From the NCBI RefSeq assembly GCF_020184175.1, contig NC_065531.1, forward strand, positions 50,551,213 through 50,615,212: DNA of 64,000 bases, written 5' to 3'. The notes beneath the pieces were generated by a model. The model had not been told where the DNA came from, made no database searches, and saw nothing but the letters and a program-made list of their open reading frames with translations. The DNA is from Aphis gossypii. Taxonomy: Eukaryota > Arthropoda > Insecta > Hemiptera > Aphididae. The position numbers and the translations under genes were made by a program. Of this stretch, positions 57,850 to 64,000 are shown in pieces (position 1 is the first letter of the stretch; the number at the start of each line of letters is the position of its first letter).

Positions 57850-60272
57850 ACTCACGGTTGATTTCCCTTAGTAAATTAATTAATTGGTATAATTGGATAG
57901 AATTCGACAATCATAATTTGTTAATTGGTCTTTCATCAGCTTCGCAAACGGTTCGACAACATCCTGCGGCGTTGATGATTACAATTGGTTATATGTCATC
58001 CTGAACTTGTACTTTGCGTGGAATTTCTTGGTGGGAAAATAGATTAAAATATTTGATTGGCAACTTTGTCATGTGACGCCGTAGCCGTTACTATAGACTC
58101 GGATAGCCAATATTTCGACTTTGGGCATACAAGGTAGACGTCGGCGTTGCGAGTGAAGAGAATTACGACTTAGCCAATAAAAATATAGCCTAAGTATAGC
58201 CTTATCATTGTCTCCTCTACGAAGTAAGCCTAGTAGAGAAGATTAAGCTCGTCGTTACTCTGGGCTATAGATACTGATCATTTTCATACACTAACACATT
58301 CCATAGTGTACTAGAGAACTTTGGATGTGAATTCCATTAGTTAAGTAATATGGAGATTTGTAAACAGAGATTGCCTTATACATCTGATTGTAGCATCTCC
58401 TAGTTTCAAGCTGGGCGGGGTGAAAAGAATATAAAATTTATTTAGAAACGTTCAAGAGTTCAAGACGTATTTGACTTTGACTTAATACGGTTGCCATTTA
58501 CTGCGGATCTATTTTCAAGAATAGAACGAACAAGGACGTTTTCTACTATCGATTTTATATTGTCTACAGCAATTCCGACATAGACTTTATATAGATTAAA
58601 ATCCACCAATGAAGCAGCCAATGGATGCAATTGGTGGTTAATAGAGTAGTGCATAATGACCAACGACAGCTCAGTCTACCATATAAATTCAAGAAAATTA
58701 AAGAATTGTAATACATGATAGCACGGAACCGTTAGGATCTAGGACAACAAAAAGCAATGGTCAAATACTGAAGTTGTAACGGTACAACAACCATACATAT
58801 GCTACCAGCGCTCTCCTGTGTACCATTCCCTAATCAAAATCATCGACCACTCGCGGTTATTATGCGCATAGATATACATAGATGGCGCGCACTCTGTGAC
58901 TGTCTTGAATATGGGTGCCGCCCATTCGTTTATCATTCACAAAATACTCTTAATTCAGATAAATAGTACAAAATCAAAGGTCATACAATGTTCGTTCATT
59001 CTGATCCAAAAAATACACATCATAATACAACAATTCATCCAAAGAACATCAAAATCAGCAAGACCATTTCAGTAAACAACACACCATGCGGCGAGCTGAA
59101 GGGCATATAAACTGCAACCGGCCAACCCAGAAAAAATACACATTACCTCCGACTTCTACCCGTTGTGTCTCGGTGAAGTATGAGCCAGCCGGTACTGTGT
59201 GATCGTATTTATGGACGTTTAACACTAAGAACATATACAACCATAAAATGTTGAAACTGCGAGTTGTGACGACCAAGACAGTGTAAAAAACACTGTTATT
59301 AATCGGAGTCATAACGAACCAACATCTCTAAGCCACAGAAGACGTTCAAAAGCACGTGCAAACGGCATTAGAACGTGAACGGGATCTGTAGAAAATCCTC
59401 CCTACCCAGTACTACATTGCCGCCGCTGCAGTTCATTGAAAGATAGAGCCACCGACGTCACCTTGCACTCGTAGAATCAACATTATTTACTTGTACTGAA
59501 TTAAATAAACAGATAACAGCATATTTAAATTACAACTAGTAGTAATTGGCGTTCTCTTACAAAGTTTCTATGCCTTAAAACAGATATTCCTAAATTCGAA
59601 TTAATGGTCGAAATCTCCTTAAAAGTAATTATCAACCTAAACCTGGTAACGCTGCATAATAGATTGGTAAAACTCCAACGAATAGTCGCATATTGCGATT
59701 ACTGATTTGAGCACAATGTCCAAACGATGAGCAAAACCATGTATGGTGCCATAACTTCTGTCAATCTCTGTAGCGCAATACATACATTTTTGAAACGGAC
59801 TCGGGAGTGGAATTTTCAGAAGAAAATGAATGCCTTGGTTAATTATTTTAAAGTCTATAGTCTATTCAGTATAAGAACGCCCACTTTTGCGCATGCATAC
59901 CATAGTATACTGAGCCGCCGGAACGGCTCCACCCTCCTATCGAAATTCAGGTGTACTGTGATTGGTCGTCAGTTGTCGACAACCATCGTTAAACGTCGAG
60001 GTAGATAGCCGTCGCTGTGTACACAGCTGATGACGGCAAATCGGCGGCGACCGGTACAGCAAACATCGACGCTCACTGTGGCAACAGACGTGCGCGAACG
60101 AGACGAGTTTTAAACAGTCGAGTGGGCATTTTTATTCTGAATAGACTATACATATCAAGAACAACAAAAAATTAATCATTACAATCGTTACAATCATTTA
60201 CCTCGATCGTAGATAACATTGGATAAAACAGTAACAAGTTCGGCTACAGCATTCAAACGTGAATTATAATGA
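57850..60272. other. Less AT-rich, unclassified segment, probably decayed retroelement
   Basis: Base composition rises sharply in GC at about 57.9 kb and stays raised up to the BEL/Pao integrase remnant. Open frames at 58460-58663 (minus), 59055-59312 (minus) and 59727-60008 (plus, partly inside a MITE) have no motif I recognise. Position next to the integrase remnant suggests the 5' part of the same element or other old insertions, but no protease, RT or RNase H motif could be read. Confidence 0.4.
59858..60148. mobile_element. MITE with TA target duplication (TAGTCTATTC ends)
   Basis: The left end TAGTCTATTCAGTATAAGAA and the reverse complement of the right end, TAGTCTATTCAGAATAAAAA, continue into CGCCCACT versus TGCCCACT, giving an inverted repeat of about 28 bp. 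TA dinucleotides flank both sides. It is 291 bp long, GC-rich inside and non-coding. Its left side shares words with the MITE at 61166 (CTTTTGCGCATG versus CTTCTGCGCATG). Confidence 0.78.
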
Positions 60273-60410
60273 ACTCTATCCTTCATTGCAGCATTACTCA
60301 GATTCATGATTCGCAGAGGAAGGCTTATTCAAATCCATTCCAACAATAGAACCAACTTTGTAGACGCTAACAGATTGTTTGGCAAATTCATAAGCAAAAA
60401 ACAATGCGTT
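60273..60410 (+). pseudogene. BEL/Pao retrotransposon integrase core remnant
   Basis: The frame reads TLSFIAALLRFMIRRGRLIQ then IHSNNRTNFVDANRLFGKF. This matches the conserved FLAALRRFxxRRG...SDNGTNFVGANxxL block of BEL/Pao integrases. The catalytic aspartate of SDN is replaced by asparagine and the following glycine by arginine, and an in-frame stop lies immediately upstream, so this copy is dead. Confidence 0.8.
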
Positions 60411-61165
60411 ATAGAAGGGAGTACTGGAATACTCACACCAAGACGGTATAGACTGAAAATTCATTCCCTATATTTCAGCAACATACATAGGAATCAGGAG
60501 TCAAATTAACTGCGGACCATCTACATACATCGATGGTAACTTTGTTAGATTATACAACTTTTATGTTTGATTGACTATTAACTTTATTGATTTGTTTCTT
60601 GTTTTAATACAGTTTAAATTTAATACTAACAGATATTTCAAAAAAATTTGATTTTATACAAACACAATATTTCTTATGGGATTCAAATATTGAGAGAGGG
60701 GGGGTCATAATTTAGATTAGACTCATAGTCCTATTCCACTGTGGATTGTTCTGTATTGCTTAAAAGTCTGTTTTTAGAGTAGAGTGTTTTATGAGAGTCT
60801 GTTACTATTGATCTGCTCTTGCTTGATCGACTTAATGTTTATAACTGAAAGTAGACCAATCAAAGTATGTTCTCTAAACTGTTTTTGCACGATGTAGTTA
60901 TACTTGACGAAAAATAAATAAATTTGTGTTAAGATTATCAATAAGCCTGGATTGCTCCACACTCCGTAATTTACTACTCAAATTGCAAATAGTAAGCCTC
61001 AGATATTTTACTACCTCTCTTTACGACTCAAGTACGGAAAAATCCAAGTGAGACAAGTAGTTTCTTGACCTTTATCCTGATAATCTGAAGACACTTATAC
61101 AAGACCATTTCTTGGTTGAAATCTACCAACTACACCCCAAATGTCCAAAACTGAGATAATATTTA
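60411..61165. other. Decayed retroelement interior, nothing readable
   Basis: This lies between the two readable integrase parts. No BEL/Pao motif could be read in any frame. It is AT-richer than the preceding segment and contains a short G-run (GAGAGAGGGGGGGTC) near 60695. Confidence 0.4.
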
Positions 61166-61554
61166 TACTCTATTCGGAATGAAATCGTATTCCAGCGGCT
61201 GACTTCTGCGCATGAGCGAGGCTTCGTTCCACAGCGCTAGCATACCCAATCGGAATTCCGAACGGTTGTTTAACTATATAGTACGTTTCACGAAACTAGC
61301 GATTCCGTAGTTGCGCTTCCGGTGGCAGATTTTCGTAAGGGGTTCCTAAAGTGTGGGACTAAAAAAAATAGCCTAATTGCTGCGATTATGTACAAGTTTG
61401 AGATACCGCGGATAAACGAAGTTTCGCCACCGGAAGCGATACTGTAGAGTTGCTAGTTTCGTGAAACATACTGTAGGTAGAGACTGAGCGTCTGACCGTT
61501 GTCGTAGACGAAAACTGGTCAACGCCAGGGTACGATCTCATTCCGAATGGAGTA
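61166..61554. mobile_element. Foldback MITE with TA target duplication (TACTCTATTCGG ends)
   Basis: The left end TACTCTATTCGGAATGAAAT and the reverse complement of the right end, TACTCCATTCGGAATGAGAT, are inverted repeats, and TA flanks both ends. It is 389 bp long and non-coding. It interrupts the BEL/Pao integrase region and contains a second inverted-repeat unit at about 61281-61472. Confidence 0.82.
61281..61472. mobile_element. Smaller MITE-like unit nested inside the foldback MITE
   Basis: The outer words TAGTACGTTTCACGAAACTA and, reversed, CAGTATGTTTCACGAAACTA pair as inverted ends next to TA dinucleotides. A second inner pair, CGCTTCCGGTGGC at about 61314-61326 and GCCACCGGAAGCG at about 61426-61438, extends the hairpin. 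About 190 bp in total. It may be an independent nested insertion or the inner stem of the larger element. Confidence 0.6.
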
Positions 61555-61587
61555 TAATACATAATATTATGTATTTATGTCTTATGA

Positions 61588-61850
61588 TTTTTGTTACGTT
61601 GGTGCCAAGACTACCTAAACTTACTTCAACCATGGCCCAAATGGTCATACTCCACAGCAAATTTTAACATAGGGGATTTATTAATACTAGATGAGGACCA
61701 CCAATCACTTCTGGAGTAGAACTAGGGGAGGATCCTACATCCTACAGCTGCATCAACTAGTAATTAGACTGTTGTGATATCAGTGGTAGTGTACACTATC
61801 AAAACCAATGGCATTATACGATAGCTACCAATTACGAAACTACTAATTAG
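61588..61850 (+). pseudogene. BEL/Pao integrase C-terminal remnant
   Basis: One frame reads RWCQDYLNLLQPWPKWSYST, then NFNIGDLLILDEDHQSLLE, then GRI, then VVVYTIKTNGIIR and LPITKL. These correspond in order to RWxxEYLxxLQxRxKW, the VGDLVLxxDD stretch, LGRI, and VRVVTVxTxNG...RPITKL of BEL/Pao integrase C-termini. Several in-frame stops (TAG at E*N*G, TAG before TVV) show it is dead. The 3' LTR would be expected shortly after but was not identified. Confidence 0.8.
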
Positions 61851-64000
61851 CATTTAGCGATATGCATCGGTTACAGTGAGGTACAAAAGTATACAACATG
61901 TAAATACTTGCTCAATTTATCTTTTATTAGTAACCATACACGCATTCGGTATAAATAGTAAATTATTATTATATTACTATAATCCTTGTTAGGCACGAAA
62001 CAATGTCGAATGTTGTGATGAGCTATAGTGGCTTATATATATTAGATTACTGATACAAAATTTGTGGTAATAACCAATCAAGGAAGCACTAACAGAATCA
62101 AGGGATAAATCGTAAAGTACGATAAAAACCATTTATTCTCTAAGGCCCATATAGACACCAATTACCCTATCCAAGTTATAATTATATCTAAGTTTTTATT
62201 TTTAAATTTTTAATACAAGATTAAATTTAATTAATTGTTAAAATAATCAAGAGATTATTGAACTCAATAAATAAATAAAGTGTTCCATAAAATTGTCTAA
62301 CTTTTAAATCGTAAAAAAATGTGTATGATACAGAATTAATTAATTTTTAATGACTTATGTTAAAAATTAAAAGTAGGTATATAAACATAAAACAATCAAT
62401 CAACATCAAAAACATCTAACAATTATAAAAAATAAAATACCAAGTTAAATGTATTTAGAAGATTTTAGTAATAATTCTTTAGTATTTGATGACTGAAAAA
62501 TTAAAAATTCAATAATTAAAAAAGTTGGTAACCACTGCTGTATAGCAGTTATTGGTGTCAAGTGTAATCACTATATAAGTAGTATATATGCATTAAATTG
62601 GAATTCAATGATAAATTATTGTATACAAAAAATAAAAAAACCGATTGTATAACAACAAAATAATAATCAAAACATTTTTCATTTAAATATACAATTTTGT
62701 CAAATTTGAATGTGAAATCCCATAAAAAAAAAAAAGTTGCAACCATGTATTTTCGAAATAACGACTTGCGTAAACAATGGGTTACATTGTTTTTTATACC
62801 TAAAGTAAAGTTTTTTATCCACAAATAAAAATTGAATCTTAAATAAATTGAAAAAATCTCAAAAAATTATAAACAGTACAAATTTAACCGAAATATTTTA
62901 AACTATATGATACATAGTAAATGCTTCAGTGTGTATAAGAATTACAATGAAAGAAAAAACAATTGTGATTTATTCAAAACTATAATTTTGCGTAAAAAAT
63001 CACGTTTTCCCGATTATCTTATAAAGTTAAATTATTAATATATTGTATAAATCTATAATTTTTTTTTTACTTATTGACATCATAAAATTGATATATTTTA
63101 CAAAACATTAAAATGTTAAAAGTAATTTTAAATAAATAATAATGATTTAATATTAGGTTTTCGTTATTTCTTATTATTCCAAGCCTTTTATTTAACATTA
63201 TACAATAACACTTTGGGATCAAAAAGATCACGTTAGCTAAATATTTATGAAAAACTCACCTTTATAACAAAAGGTAAGATATTTGTAGAATACGAGTTTA
63301 TATTTTAAAACAAAAATGCATCAAATATTTTATTTATAATAATCAAATGAGATTTTTCTAGTTATCAAGTAATATAGAATAAAAAAAAATAAAACGTACT
63401 AGTACTATACTGTTATACGTATAGGTACTCACACAGTGATAAATGTTTTATATATAATCATTAAATACAAAATTGGTAATCTGGTCAATTCGAATTTTAA
63501 GAAAAATACAGAATTATACAAAATTATAACAAAAACTTAACACTTTTGAGCTCGTGAAAAGTATTTCGCGGCAAAAAAAAACTTTTACTAACTTTAAACT
63601 TTTTAAGTAGGTAGATACGCCTCTGTATAAGTATAGGTAAGTAAAATTCGAAGTTCACGGCATAGTTCAATGTCATAATATTAAACATTTATACACACCA
63701 TTTCAGTTGACACAAAAATCTCATCAGTTCCACCCCTGCATGATGTAAAAAACGTAAATAAAAATTATAATTTCAAATATCAAACACTATATAGTGCCGC
63801 GTCAGAACATCGTAGGTACTATTACCGATGATCTCTGCGATGTTGCTGGTCGTTTACTTTCTACTCATATACCTATCGATCATTATTTCAACATAAGTAT
63901 GGGAGTAATAATAATTAATATAAATTAATAACGAGTAACGACAATAATTCAATTAAAGAAAATTTATATTTTATGTCAAAACAAAATTATATAACTATCA
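61851..64000. other. Intergenic, AT-rich, no gene recognised
   Basis: Around 62521-62537 the word AAAGTTGGTAACCACTG reverse-complements to CAGTGGTTACCAACTTT, a typical hAT-element end. The other end was not found. The remaining DNA is AT-rich, and the 88-codon minus-strand frame at 62558-62824 is low-complexity. Confidence 0.45.

Overview
The window looks like nuclear DNA of an aphid or a close hemipteran relative. It is very AT-rich, has long AT-rich introns with GT-AG boundaries, and is full of ATAGGTAC/GTACCTA-type words and decayed DNA transposons of kinds common in aphid genomes. The species call is inference; no bacterial operons, CRISPR arrays, rRNA or tRNA genes were seen.

Layout: (1) 1-17.3 kb holds no recognisable gene. 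It contains AT-rich intergenic DNA, an internally deleted hAT transposon (7971-8610), a GATTCTGAG-ended interspersed repeat (about 9842-10800) and the 3' end of a LINE reverse-transcriptase ORF (11358-11885). (2) 17406-49764, plus strand, is one 13-exon gene for a DC-STAMP-domain protein, best read as DCST1 (Drosophila sneaky, nematode SPE-49 family). It gives a multipass membrane protein of about 723 residues with a C-terminal eight-cysteine RING-like domain. Splice phases agree across every junction. Its introns carry a pogo/Tigger-like relic (17783-18336), an hAT transposase remnant (about 37100-37345), a second copy of the deleted hAT (45134-45829) and a 152-bp TG microsatellite. (3) 52984-50323, minus strand, is a 7-exon gene whose product (about 338 residues) matches the N-terminal and C-terminal parts of the U3 snoRNP/SSU-processome protein UTP6, but without the central half. 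It converges on DCST1, with 558 bp between the stop codons. (4) 53-64 kb is again gene-poor. Between about 57.85 and 62 kb lies a less AT-rich retroelement graveyard with BEL/Pao integrase remnants and three MITE-like elements, one nested in another.

The two genes are unrelated in function: DCST1-family proteins act in sperm-egg fusion or sperm membrane breakdown and, in mammals, as an E3 ligase; UTP6 acts in nucleolar 18S rRNA maturation. I did not find a convincing new biological system. The points most worth checking are the compact UTP6-like gene, the possible GC-AG first intron of DCST1, the LINE fragment whose three stops all fall on tryptophan positions, and the related, nested MITEs in the BEL/Pao graveyard.
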